NCBI GenBank assembly: GCA_947495055.1
Contig: CANLXO010000012.1
Span: 1 to 64,000, forward strand
Direction of reading: 5' to 3'
Origin: an uncultured Psychrobacter sp.
GTDB lineage: Bacteria; Pseudomonadota; Gammaproteobacteria; Pseudomonadales; Moraxellaceae
DNA: 64,000 nucleotides
Below the pieces are notes generated by a model, which worked only from the letters and a program-made list of their open reading frames with translations, did no database searches and was not told where the DNA came from. How positions within the stretch are numbered: the first letter of the stretch is position 1; each line of letters opens with the position of its first letter. A program made the position numbers and the translations under genes. Shown here in pieces: positions 26,768 to 35,027 of this stretch.

Positions 26768-27712
26768 ATGATCTTAAAACGTCTTAGTCTCGCCACTTTA
26801 CTAGCGGCGTCCGTCGTTGGCTGTACCACCGCGCCCAACACACTTGCGGTCAATACTACCCAAAAGCTCATTCAGTATGAGCGCAATAAATCGGATCTAA
26901 CGACCAAATCATTCACCCTAGCGTCTGGCGATAAGCTGGTCTATGCCGAAAACGGCAACATCGCAGGCGAGCCTTTATTGCTCATACATGGCTTCGGTGG
27001 TAACAAAGACAACTTTACCCGTATCGCTGATGAGCTAGAGGGTTATCATTTGCTGATTCCTGATTTGCTTGGTTTTGGCGAATCGAGTAAGCCTATGGGC
27101 GCAGACTACCGCTCACAGGCACAAGCCACACGTTTGCATGAGCTGATGCAAGCCAAGGGCGTGGCGTCCAATATTCATGTCGGCGGTAATTCGATGGGCG
27201 GCGCGATCAGTGTCGCGTATGCGGCAAAGTATCCTAATGAGGTCAAAAGTCTGTGGCTGGTCGATAGCGCAGGGTTTTGGTCAGCGGGTGTGCCAAAATC
27301 GCTAGAGGGCGCAACCCTTGAGAACAATCCTTTGCTGATTAATAGCAAAGAGGATTTTTATAATATGTACGACTTTGTCATGTACAAGCCGCCTTATATT
27401 CCAAAATCGGTCAAAGCGGTATTTGCGCAAGAGCGCCTTGCCAATAGAGAGCTACACGCCAATATCTTGGAGCAAATCGTAACTGACAATGTCGAGGAGC
27501 GCGCCAAAGTCATCGCCGACTACGATATCCCAACGCTCGTGGTATGGGGTGATAAAGACCAAGTCATCAAGCCTGAAACCGTCAATGTGATCAAAGACAT
27601 CATTCCACAATCACAAGTCATTGTGATGAAAGATATCGGTCACGTGCCGATGGTCGAGGCAGTCGATCAAACGGCTGAGGATTATAAGCGCTTTCGGGAA
27701 GGAGTTAAGTAG
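26768..27712 (+). CDS. Lipoprotein alpha/beta-hydrolase
   Basis: 314 residues. A signal peptide with lipobox VVGC (Cys at 19) predicts a lipid-anchored envelope protein. The core has the oxyanion segment LIHGFGGNKDNF, the nucleophile elbow GGNSMGGA, an Asp in VVWGDKDQVI and the catalytic His in IGHVPMVEA, so the Ser-Asp-His triad is complete. This fits a lipase, esterase or C-C hydrolase-like enzyme of unknown substrate. ATG with AGGAAG upstream. Followed by a clear terminator, so monocistronic. Confidence 0.88.
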   Translation: MILKRLSLATLLAASVVGCTTAPNTLAVNTTQKLIQYERNKSDLTTKSFTLASGDKLVYAENGNIAGEPLLLIHGFGGNKDNFTRIADELEGYHLLIPDLLGFGESSKPMGADYRSQAQATRLHELMQAKGVASNIHVGGNSMGGAISVAYAAKYPNEVKSLWLVDSAGFWSAGVPKSLEGATLENNPLLINSKEDFYNMYDFVMYKPPYIPKSVKAVFAQERLANRELHANILEQIVTDNVEERAKVIADYDIPTLVVWGDKDQVIKPETVNVIKDIIPQSQVIVMKDIGHVPMVEAVDQTAEDYKRFREGVK

Positions 27713-27732
27713 TAGTGCTTTAAGTTTGCTTT

Positions 27733-27771
27733 AAAAAAAGAAACCTCAGCGGGTTTGGTGTTTCTTTTTTT
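27733..27771 (+). terminator. Intrinsic terminator of the hydrolase gene
   Basis: AAAAAAAGAAAC and GTTTCTTTTTTT pair around a loop containing CTCAGCGGGTTTGGT, 20 bp after the stop codon. Confidence 0.85.
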
Positions 27772-27905
27772 GGCTTAGTGTTTTTGACTACGGTTTTGTA
27801 GTTAAGTGACTTTTATTATACTACCTTGATTAGCAATGAAATAAGGAAAGCTATATATATCAAGACGCTACAAATTTTTAAAGTTTTTTATTGATTAGCG
27901 ATGTA

Positions 27906-28907
27906 ATGAAAGTTTGGCCGAAGCGAGTTTTTTATGTATCTTGTCAGTCTTACGATTTAAGAGATGAATATATGGCAGTATCAGTAGCAGAGTATTTAGG
28001 ACAAAGAACCGATATAGATACTGTAAATATTACCCCTGTAAAGTTAAGACAAGCTGTACCTTGTCCATTTATGGATGGGAAATGCTCTAAGGTATCGAAA
28101 GGTCTTCAACCTGTGTGTAGCGTAAGAAAAAGAAACGGCACTATGTGGATTGTTTGTGAGCATAGACTCTGTGCTACACCTAAAACGAAAGAGATTATAA
28201 ATAGTAAAAAAAGAGAACCGTCTTTATTAACTGAGCATCAAACTGATATTTTATGGAAAATAGCGTCTACTGTATACAGAGGCGATTTTGAAAAGAAAAA
28301 TATAGTAGTGAATCGTGAAGCTCCAATACCTATAGAGGAAACTGGAGGTAGTTATAAAGCTGACTATATCATGCGAAACCTTGCACCTGCAGCGAAAATC
28401 GATGAGATTTTACTCGAAATGCAGGGCGGAGGAGAAACAAGTAGTACAAAGTCAATTTCTGATCATGTTGCAAACTGGGCTGTTTTAGAAGAACCAACAA
28501 ACGAATTTTTGAGACAACAATTAGCCAAACCCAATTCTATTGAAACAAACGCGTGGCGTCGTCAACAGGAACAATTTTTAGTTAAAGGCAACATAGTTAA
28601 TCAAACAGGAGGAAAAATTGTATTTGCAATTGGAGAGTTAATTTATGATTATCTATATCCTAGAGTATCCAGAGCTAATCTAAGAGATCTTAGAAAACAT
28701 AATTGGACTCTTTGTTTATTAGGAATTAAGGAAGATAAAACATCACCTCCTATATCAGGACCAATTCCTCTAGTTGTTGATAAAGAAAGACTTTTATTTA
28801 CGAATTACTCAACTTTTGTTAGAACGCTTACAGACCAAGGTGGACCAGAACCATCAATTTTTGAAGGTAATTTTATATCACTAGAGGGAAAGAATATAAA
28901 AATTTAA
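27906..28907 (+). CDS. NotI-family type II restriction endonuclease
   Basis: About 333 residues. The N-terminal third carries four spaced cysteines: VPCPFMDGKCSK, PVCSVRKRNG and WIVCEHRLC. This matches the CPF...C...VC...VC layout of the Fe-Cys4 motif that NotI uses next to its DNA-binding surface. The catalytic core shows the NotI-like variant of PD-(D/E)XK: Asp in SYKADYIMRN, then Glu and Gln in ILLEMQGGG (E-x-Q, as in NotI EIQ). The enzyme should cut double-stranded DNA at a specific, possibly GC-rich site, but its specificity cannot be read from sequence. The start is uncertain: ATG at 27906 or in-frame TTG at 27891, neither with a clear ribosome site. Its 3' end lies 6 bp from the methyltransferase stop. 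Confidence 0.87.
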   Translation: MKVWPKRVFYVSCQSYDLRDEYMAVSVAEYLGQRTDIDTVNITPVKLRQAVPCPFMDGKCSKVSKGLQPVCSVRKRNGTMWIVCEHRLCATPKTKEIINSKKREPSLLTEHQTDILWKIASTVYRGDFEKKNIVVNREAPIPIEETGGSYKADYIMRNLAPAAKIDEILLEMQGGGETSSTKSISDHVANWAVLEEPTNEFLRQQLAKPNSIETNAWRRQQEQFLVKGNIVNQTGGKIVFAIGELIYDYLYPRVSRANLRDLRKHNWTLCLLGIKEDKTSPPISGPIPLVVDKERLLFTNYSTFVRTLTDQGGPEPSIFEGNFISLEGKNIKI

Positions 28908-28913
28908 TCAGAG

Positions 28914-30032
28914 TTAATTGATACGTACTATCTGCTTAGCTATCCACTCAACGACAGGTACAGCTACAGCATTTCCAATAGCTCTCAATCTATTAGAGTC
29001 CAATTCTCTGGAAACCCCTGCAGTCTTTCGTATTCGATAGGGAGCATCCGGCGTACAAATAGCGTCGGCACTTCCTCTGGAGTCGAGAGTATAGGTTTCT
29101 CCATCATTTCTATATCCTTTTGCTTGAGGTCCTGCTGTGTGTTTTCTTCCGATACTTGCATGTTGGATAGAAAAGACATCTGTTCTCGATAAGCCTTCTC
29201 TAGCTTCGGGTGCAAAGTTTGACCTCTCTCCTCTGCCCGATTTATCAGTGACTGGATTTGTTCCATCGTCAAAAAGGACTCTAGCGGAGCGCATGTCTCC
29301 ATAACTTGCGACAATATACACTCTGCGTCTTCTTTGTGGTGTTCCAAAGTATTTAGCATCAAATACTCTCCACGAAACGCCATACCCGAGTTCATCCAAG
29401 GTTTTGATAAGGATTCCGAAGTCAGCTCCATTGTGGCTATTAAGTAGTCCTGGAACATTCTCGAGGATAAGCCAATCAGGCTTTCTTTCTCTGACAAGAT
29501 CTGCGTATGTGTAGAAGAGTCCACTGCGTTCACCTTTTAAACCTTTACGTTTACCTTGATTAGCAAGAGATACATCTTGACATGGAAAACCTCCACACCA
29601 TATATTGGCTTCTGGAATGTTCTGAGCTTCTAGAGTTTTAATATCTGAGTGTAAAGGTATAGATGGCCAATGTTTATTGAGAACTTGTTGGCAGAATTTG
29701 TTAATTTCACATTGAAAAACAACTTCCATACCTGCTCGTTCACAACCAATATCGAAACCACCTATCCCAGCAAAAAAAGAGGCAACCTTATAAGGATTAT
29801 CTCTTTTTGATATTTCTATATCATTATCTAATATATGTTGAACCATTTCAGCATCAGTACAGGTTTTCACCCACAGGAATGCTTCTAAAGCCCTTATATC
29901 TATCTGGTAGCCATCACGGTTGCAAGCTTTCTCCGCTAACAACTCACCTTTTCTAATAAATCTCCTAGTTCCATTGATATCTTTTACTATGTTCTTAGAT
30001 TTTAAGATATCAGTTGCTTCTGAGACATTCAT
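28914..30032 (-). CDS. C5-cytosine DNA methyltransferase, motif IX in another frame
   Basis: 372-residue open frame. An N-terminal region of about 80 residues that could be a helix-turn-helix precedes motif I ASFFAGIGGFDIG (about 82-94), motif IV GGFPCQDVSLANQG with the catalytic Cys, motif VI ILENVPGLL and motif VIII PQRRRRVYIVAS. The C-terminus RLRAIGNAVAVPVVEWIAKQI is motif X. The region where motif IX belongs instead reads APYRIRKTAGVSRELDSN in this frame. The expected VRRMLPIEYERLQGFPENWT is encoded one frame over at 29056-28997. Two compensating indels or sequencing errors would explain this. It should methylate and protect the sites cut by the neighbouring NotI-like enzyme. Confidence 0.88.
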   Translation of the reverse strand: MNVSEATDILKSKNIVKDINGTRRFIRKGELLAEKACNRDGYQIDIRALEAFLWVKTCTDAEMVQHILDNDIEISKRDNPYKVASFFAGIGGFDIGCERAGMEVVFQCEINKFCQQVLNKHWPSIPLHSDIKTLEAQNIPEANIWCGGFPCQDVSLANQGKRKGLKGERSGLFYTYADLVRERKPDWLILENVPGLLNSHNGADFGILIKTLDELGYGVSWRVFDAKYFGTPQRRRRVYIVASYGDMRSARVLFDDGTNPVTDKSGRGERSNFAPEAREGLSRTDVFSIQHASIGRKHTAGPQAKGYRNDGETYTLDSRGSADAICTPDAPYRIRKTAGVSRELDSNRLRAIGNAVAVPVVEWIAKQIVRIN

Positions 30033-30087
30033 TGAAAAATACCATAAATTAGTTTAACGCAAATTCTAACATTAAATTTATTTTTTT

Positions 30088-30111
30088 GGAATAAAATTGT
30101 ACAATTATTCC
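30088..30111. promoter_or_regulatory. Possible operator upstream of the methyltransferase
   Basis: An interrupted palindrome GGAATAA...TTATTCC around the perfect core AATTGTACAATT, 56 bp before the methyltransferase start codon. The methyltransferase carries an N-terminal extension that could be a helix-turn-helix, so autoregulation of the kind known for EcoRII- and SsoII-type enzymes is possible (inference). Confidence 0.35.
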
Positions 30112-30287
30112 TTAAGCATATGTTTTTAAAATATTTATTTATATATAAGCTAAGGTTTTTTGGCCGCGATAATATACGGCCACAATAGTACATCTGTGTA
30201 TAATTGACAAAAAATAAGCCAGCTCCCCAAACCATCAAAAGATGCCAAAGAAAACCAGCTCATTTTTATAACTTTATTTGTTCAGCT

Positions 30288-30665
30288 CTAATTCAACTGC
30301 AAAGATCCCTTTGCGCTCATCAACAGCTTAACCACATCATCACCACTGATGACGGGGAAGCGCTTGTCAATGTCTGACTCTGCCACGCCGTTATGTTTCA
30401 TACACGCGCCGCAGACCAAGACCTGACCGCCTTTTTCGATAAAGGCTTCTAGCAGCTCGCCAGCAGGCTCGAAGGGATCGCCAATATCGACATTATCTAG
30501 CGCATTAGGTAAGGCTAGGTGTACCGCGTCTACCATCAAGATAACGGTTGCAGAGTGACCTTGCTTGAGGGCGACGCCTGCCATAGTAAAGGCGAGGGTG
30601 ATTTTGCTTGGGTTTGAGTCGCTATTATCAAATAGCGTACCGACGTAATCTGTTTGCTTAGGCAT
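30288..30665 (-). CDS. DsrE-family protein
   Basis: 125-residue DsrE/DsrF-like fold protein with an early alpha/beta unit (ITLAFTMAGVALKQG), a membrane-adjacent-looking hydrophobic strand TVILMVDAVHLAL and the cysteine segment VLVCGACMKHNGV. The family handles sulfur transfer or binds small ligands; here two cysteines in C-G-A-C spacing could be redox or sulfur carriers. ATG with AAGGAT upstream. Stands alone between the R-M pair and the thioesterase genes. Confidence 0.85.
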   Translation of the reverse strand: MPKQTDYVGTLFDNSDSNPSKITLAFTMAGVALKQGHSATVILMVDAVHLALPNALDNVDIGDPFEPAGELLEAFIEKGGQVLVCGACMKHNGVAESDIDKRFPVISGDDVVKLLMSAKGSLQLN

Positions 30666-30841
30666 ATTATTATCCTTATTTTATAATGAGTTGAGCGGTG
30701 TACTCAGTATTATCTTAGCATTTATTATATTTATTTATATAGTGACTTGTTAGCTAAGGGTAGTGCTAAAGTTACCAAAAACTTACTCGGTAATTTTGCT
30801 CTCAATTCTGTATTTTTAAACATTTTAAATGCTTAAAAATC

Positions 30842-31392
30842 CTAAACGATCTCACCCATCGGCGGCCAGCGGTGATCCTCATTGGCGTCTATCCATTCTT
30901 GTACCCAAGGCTCAGGTGGTTTTAGCCAATCAGCTTGACCCAGTGCTGCAAGTACGTGCGCGGTCTCGATTAGCTTGCCTTTTTTAGTAATACCGGTTCG
31001 TAATAGAGCAGAGGAGCAAGGCTTGCCTTTGACCCACATGGACTGTTCAATATATATCCAGCGTGCATCAATGCCGACGATTTGAGTTTTCATCGTCACT
31101 TTATCAAAGGCGCGTACACGTTTGCGATATTGAATACTCGTGCCCGCCACAATCAGATTCCAACGTTGTTTGAACAATTGACGCCCCAATCCTGTACGTA
31201 CGGCAAAGTTCATGCGACCCAGATCATATAGGGTCAGTATGCGCCCATTATTCATCTCAAAGTAATCATCGATATCCGTCAGCTGGCAGCGAAACTCAAT
31301 TTCACTGACGTCATTTAAGGTTAACGTCTGACCCTTTTAACTTGCGATAGCGCTTGTATAAGCGTAGTGGTATGACGAATAAAGGGGTACAT
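30842..31392 (-). pseudogene. Acyl-CoA thioesterase-like (hotdog), frameshifted
   Basis: Paralogue of the next gene. The open frame from ATG 31255 covers residues 47-end of the fold, from MNNGRILTLYDLGRMNFAV through MWVKGKPCSSALLRTG to EWIDANEDHRWPPMG. The true start appears to be ATG 31392: frame 1 gives MYPFIRHTTTLIQALSQVK, matching the paralogue N-terminus MYPYLRYTKSIVDAVIANK. The frame then ends in a stop, and the match resumes one frame over with LNDVSEIEFRCQLTDIDDYFE just before MNNGR. A one-base change in the run AAAAGGG near 31338 would explain it. Probably not functional, unless translation starts internally. Confidence 0.72.
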
Positions 31393-31454
31393 AATCTGCT
31401 CTCAAAACTTAGGGTAACGGAGGATAAGGTGGTCAGAAGCTCAAGTGGAGTTTT

Positions 31455-32003
31455 TTAGCTCTGAGCCATTGGTGGCCAACGATGATCCTTATTGGACGCT
31501 ATCCACTCTTGTACCCAAGGTTCAGGCGACACGACCAAATCAGGCTCACCTAGCGCTTTCAATACCTTTGCAGTTTCAATTACTCTGCCGCCTTTTGTTA
31601 CGCCTGTGCGTAGTAGCACCGAGGAGCACGGCTTGCCTTTGACCCACATCGAGTGCTCAAGATAGAGCCAGCGCTCATCCATACCGACCAGCTGCGTCTT
31701 TATCGTCACTTTATCAAACAGGCGAATACGCTTACGGTACTGAACCGTGCTACCAGCCACCACCATACCCCAACGCTGTTTGAGTAGCTGCTTGGCAAGC
31801 CCTGTACGAATGATAAAGTCGGTACGCCCAATATCATAGACGGTCAACACGCGGCCATTATTCATCTCAAACATCGGATCGATATCGGTAAAGCTACAAC
31901 GCACTGTCACTTCGCTCGTTTGCGTAAAGTCTAGAGGTTGCTGTTTTTTATTAGCAATGACAGCGTCAACGATAGACTTGGTATAGCGCAGGTAAGGATA
32001 CAT
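31455..32003 (-). CDS. Acyl-CoA thioesterase-like hotdog protein
   Basis: 182-residue single-hotdog thioesterase in the 4HBT-like group. The helix-strand segment FTDIDPMFEMNNGRVLTVYDIGR has the conserved D...MNNGR pattern of this subgroup. Its intact N-terminus MYPYLRYTKSI is the reference for the frameshift in the adjoining copy. The protein should hydrolyse an acyl thioester, with substrate unknown. Follows the YheT-like gene by 49 bp, so the two probably share a transcript, with the frameshifted copy distal. Confidence 0.87.
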   Translation of the reverse strand: MYPYLRYTKSIVDAVIANKKQQPLDFTQTSEVTVRCSFTDIDPMFEMNNGRVLTVYDIGRTDFIIRTGLAKQLLKQRWGMVVAGSTVQYRKRIRLFDKVTIKTQLVGMDERWLYLEHSMWVKGKPCSSVLLRTGVTKGGRVIETAKVLKALGEPDLVVSPEPWVQEWIASNKDHRWPPMAQS

Positions 32004-32052
32004 AATATAGTCTCAAAATTTTACAAGGGTAAGTGACCTAAGTAATGACGGC

Positions 32053-33132
32053 TTATGATTGATTAGAACCCACGCCAATGGCTTTAAAATAAGCGCTGAC
32101 GGTCTCGGGTATCCAATTGATATCGAATCTTGAGGTTTTGCTGTTGTCACCATTTGCGGACTTAGCATTTGCTGATTCGTTTTTGGCCTGAGATTTTTCT
32201 GAGCGATAACGCAAATAGCCAATATGACCGCCGTTATCCGTCTCGATAATAGTAACCGTGTCTGAGACATCGCCTTCGGTCGCGGTAAAGCCGATAAAGG
32301 GATCATCTTTGGCGCTGATGAGGAGTAGGGGGTGAGTCACATCGATTAAGTAAGGTAGCGCCGAGGAAGAATGATAGTAGTCGTTATTGGAGCGGTAGCC
32401 GTGACGCGGGGCGGTAAAGATATGGTCAAAGTCGCTGATGCGATTGACGGCTTTGATAGAGGCGATTTCTTCTTCAGTGATATCGTTGGCGAGTGCTTTT
32501 TTGATAATAGGGTTGAGCAGGTACGGGGTATAAATCCGATGACTCAAGAAGCTATGCATACTCAGCGCAGCGGACGACATATCGACAGGTGCTGAGATCA
32601 CCGCTGCCCCTTCGCAGAGGGCTTTATCGCCGTATTCACCCAGATATTTTGCCAGCGCATTACCACCAAGAGAGACGCCAACGGCATAGATATTGGCAAA
32701 TTCTTCACGCAGATTTTGTAGCATATGGTGCACCTCTTTGGTATCGCCCGCGTTATAAAACACGCGACCATTTGCAGGTATACCGCCGCAACTGCGAAAA
32801 TGAGCGACGACGAAGTGCCAGCCTTGAGCATGCATCTGATACGCCAAAGCCCGCGCATAATGGCTATCGCTACTGCCTTCCATCCCGTGAAACAGAACGA
32901 TCAATGGCGTCTGCTCTAAGGCGTTATCTGGGTTATCGATTGGATGCGCATCATAAAAGTCGTAGGCGATGTCTGTCTCGCACAAGGAGTCTGGTTTGAC
33001 CACGCGGCGATACGTTGGCGTTTTGGGCGCAAAGAACTTGGGTAAGATGCTTTGCAGATGTGGATTGGTTAGCCAAAAAGGCGGCTTAAAGGGAGCGGGT
33101 TTAAAGGCTTTTGGGGCATTATGAATATACAT
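32053..33132 (-). CDS. YheT-family alpha/beta hydrolase
   Basis: 359 residues. The N-terminal FKPPFWLTNPHLQSILPKFF is characteristic of the YheT/ABHD1-3 group. The oxyanion segment LFHGMEGSSDSHYARALA, the nucleophile elbow GVSLGGNALAKYLG and a late His in GGHIGYLRY complete the catalytic set. The family is a predicted esterase or lipase with unclear physiological role. It lies upstream of thioesterase-like genes on the same strand, which fits acyl-lipid turnover (inference). Confidence 0.9.
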   Translation of the reverse strand: MYIHNAPKAFKPAPFKPPFWLTNPHLQSILPKFFAPKTPTYRRVVKPDSLCETDIAYDFYDAHPIDNPDNALEQTPLIVLFHGMEGSSDSHYARALAYQMHAQGWHFVVAHFRSCGGIPANGRVFYNAGDTKEVHHMLQNLREEFANIYAVGVSLGGNALAKYLGEYGDKALCEGAAVISAPVDMSSAALSMHSFLSHRIYTPYLLNPIIKKALANDITEEEIASIKAVNRISDFDHIFTAPRHGYRSNNDYYHSSSALPYLIDVTHPLLLISAKDDPFIGFTATEGDVSDTVTIIETDNGGHIGYLRYRSEKSQAKNESANAKSANGDNSKTSRFDINWIPETVSAYFKAIGVGSNQS

Positions 33133-33250
33133 AGTAGAATCTTATTAAAGTGGGATCAAAAGGATGAGTCATCATACCGATAGCCACTGGCAAAACCAAC
33201 GCTTTTGAGTGAACGGGTGGTTACTCAAATAAGTGAGTCTTCTAAGCAGT

Positions 33251-33844
33251 TTAGTCCTCAAGCACCCGACCATCCATCGCCAAACGCTCTTTCAACGTTG
33301 CGATATCAGCGTCAGCGATGGTCACAGTCAGCGTCACCTGCTTACTATAGACGACATCATCAATATGACCCTGTAGGTCTTCAACGATATAACGACACTG
33401 CGACTCATGAGCGAAATCGGCAACGATCTGTACTTGCGTCATAGGCACATAAGGTTGCAGCGTCATCTCATCGACCACGGCTTGCGCTGATCCTGCGTAG
33501 GCACGCGTCAGACCGCCTGCGCCCAGCTTAATTCCGCCAAAATAACGCACGACGATAATAATCACATTACCGATAGATTTGTGCTGCAATACATTTAGTA
33601 TCGGTCGTCCAGCGGTACCGCTTGGCTCGCCATCATCATCAAAACCTGCGCTCGTCGTATTGTTAGGATCGCCTATGATATAGGCCCAGCACCAATGCCG
33701 CGCATCTGGATATTGCGCGCGCAGTTGTTCCACATGAAACATAGCCGCTTCACGTGAGCTGACAGGATAGCTGTAAGTGATAAAGGCTGATTTTTTGATG
33801 TCAAGGCGAGCGCTGACGGCGGTTTTTGGGGTTTGATAGCTCAT
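33251..33844 (-). CDS. YigZ/IMPACT-family protein
   Basis: 197 residues. The N-terminal IMPACT-like domain is seen in KSAFITYSYPV, HWCWAYIIGDPNNTTSAGFDDDGEPSGTAGRPIL (family hallmark) and VRYFGGIKLGAGGLTRAYAGS; a small C-terminal domain follows. Related to E. coli YigZ and eukaryotic IMPACT, with a proposed link to translation regulation but no settled biochemical role. Divergent from rsuA across about 80 bp. Confidence 0.93.
   Translation of the reverse strand: MSYQTPKTAVSARLDIKKSAFITYSYPVSSREAAMFHVEQLRAQYPDARHWCWAYIIGDPNNTTSAGFDDDGEPSGTAGRPILNVLQHKSIGNVIIIVVRYFGGIKLGAGGLTRAYAGSAQAVVDEMTLQPYVPMTQVQIVADFAHESQCRYIVEDLQGHIDDVVYSKQVTLTVTIADADIATLKERLAMDGRVLED
33727..33740. promoter_or_regulatory. 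parS-like site, degenerate, inside yigZ-like gene
   Basis: GTTCCACATGAAAC, two mismatches from the exact palindrome and asymmetric in the core. The weakest of the series; listed for completeness. Confidence 0.3.
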
Positions 33845-33924
33845 ATAGTCGTGATGATATGCCTAGGCTGAGAGTGAATATGTTAAACTTGCCTCACTAT
33901 AACAAATCAAATGGTAGCAAAAGC

Positions 33925-34629
33925 ATGCGTTTAGATAAATTTATTAGTAAAGCCACTGAACTGTCGCGTAAAGAGTCCAAAAAAATCCTGCACGCCTCTG
34001 AGGTCACAGTCAATGACGAGGTCATCAAAGATCCAGGCGTGCATGTTGATATTGTCAATGATGAAGTGCTGTGGGCAGGCGAGCCGTTATCGGTGGCGAC
34101 AGGCAATCGCTATATCTTGCTGCATAAGCCTGAAGGCTTTGAATGTACGCTAAAGGCCAAGGAATACCCTATCGTCACAGAACTCATCGCCGTACCAGAG
34201 TTGGGTAGTTTGCGTATTGCAGGGCGCTTGGACGTTGATACCACAGGCGCGCTACTCATTAGTGATGATGGCGGCTGGCTGCACCGCGTGACGAGTCCCA
34301 AGCACGAGCATGCCAAGGTGTATGAGCTGACCCTAGCTGATCCTATGGATGAGGACGCGCAAGCTAAAACTATTCAAAAGGTGAGCGAAGGTATCTTGTT
34401 AGAAGGCGATTATGAGCCGACTAAACCGGCTACTCTTGAGTTCATAGATGAGACGCATGCACGTCTGACTTTGGAGCAAGGTAAATACCATCAGGTCAAA
34501 CGCATGATGGGCTACTTTGGCAATCGCGTCACCGAGCTTCACCGCGCAAGTATCGGTCATATCACTTTAGACGGGTTAGAGCGCGGCGATAGTCGTTTCT
34601 TGACTGCCGATGAAGTGGCTAAGTTTTAG
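33925..34629 (+). CDS. rsuA: 16S rRNA pseudouridine synthase RsuA family
   Basis: 234 residues from ATG 33925. An S4-like RNA-binding domain (RLDKFISKATELSRKESKKIL, residues 2-22) precedes the RsuA/RluB-type catalytic domain with GRLDVDTTGALLIS, where Asp in RLD is the catalytic residue. LEQGKYHQVKRM and LHRASIGHI are also typical. It converts U516 of 16S rRNA to pseudouridine in characterised relatives, so RsuA is the best assignment, although RluE/RluB types are close. An upstream in-frame ATG (33826) would add 33 residues not seen in the family. Confidence 0.88.
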   Translation: MRLDKFISKATELSRKESKKILHASEVTVNDEVIKDPGVHVDIVNDEVLWAGEPLSVATGNRYILLHKPEGFECTLKAKEYPIVTELIAVPELGSLRIAGRLDVDTTGALLISDDGGWLHRVTSPKHEHAKVYELTLADPMDEDAQAKTIQKVSEGILLEGDYEPTKPATLEFIDETHARLTLEQGKYHQVKRMMGYFGNRVTELHRASIGHITLDGLERGDSRFLTADEVAKF

Positions 34630-35027
34630 AAGTCATTTAACTAATCTTACGTAGGGTGTGGTTAGTTTTATGGAATTGTTATAAAGAATTTCAATAAAAC
34701 GTAACCCACCTGCTAGTCGTTTTAAAAATTCTATTTAAAGAATTTTCCTTGCAAGTCTAACAAAGCAGCACTTTGTTTCAAAGACTTTCAGGTTACGCTT
34801 CTTTAACCATACAAGATTTTTACCTCATTTTATCTATCTGTATTGCGCCTCCCTTAAGCTCAAGTAGCGATTTGCAAAATAAGCCGCGTCACCCTTCCCA
34901 AATTTAGCTTATGTGCTAAAGTCCTGATATCTTTTAATCTACTTTTTTGTATAGTAATTGCTAATGTTATCGCGTCTCTGACTACAACCGACTCTAGCAA
35001 CTACTCCATTGTGTTAGGACAATCGCT
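34630..35027. other. Intergenic region with repeats
   Basis: 398 bp between rsuA and the DsbC-like gene. It contains the second copy of the 28-bp repeat (34725-34752) and a small hairpin CAAAG-CAGCA-CTTTG (34761-34775). The remaining sequence presumably holds the promoter of the DsbC-like gene; nothing else was recognised. Confidence 0.6.
34725..34752 (-). repeat. 28-bp dispersed intergenic repeat, copy 2
   Basis: Reverse complement of the copy at 3316-3343, identical over 28 bases. A further hairpin (34761-34775) follows within 10 bp. Confidence 0.75.

Noticed and set aside
28985-29533. 182-residue minus-strand frame overlapping the methyltransferase as a separate gene
   Set aside because: Only its last 25 or so residues look like protein (motif IX). 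The rest is a shadow of the methyltransferase frame, so it is treated as evidence of frameshift, not as a gene.
30029-30238. 69-residue minus-strand frame upstream of the methyltransferase
   Set aside because: AT-rich, no ribosome site or family pattern, and it covers the presumed promoter and operator.
32371-32999. Plus-strand frames opposite the YheT-like gene
   Set aside because: They are shadows; the minus-strand gene has a complete catalytic set and family N-terminus.
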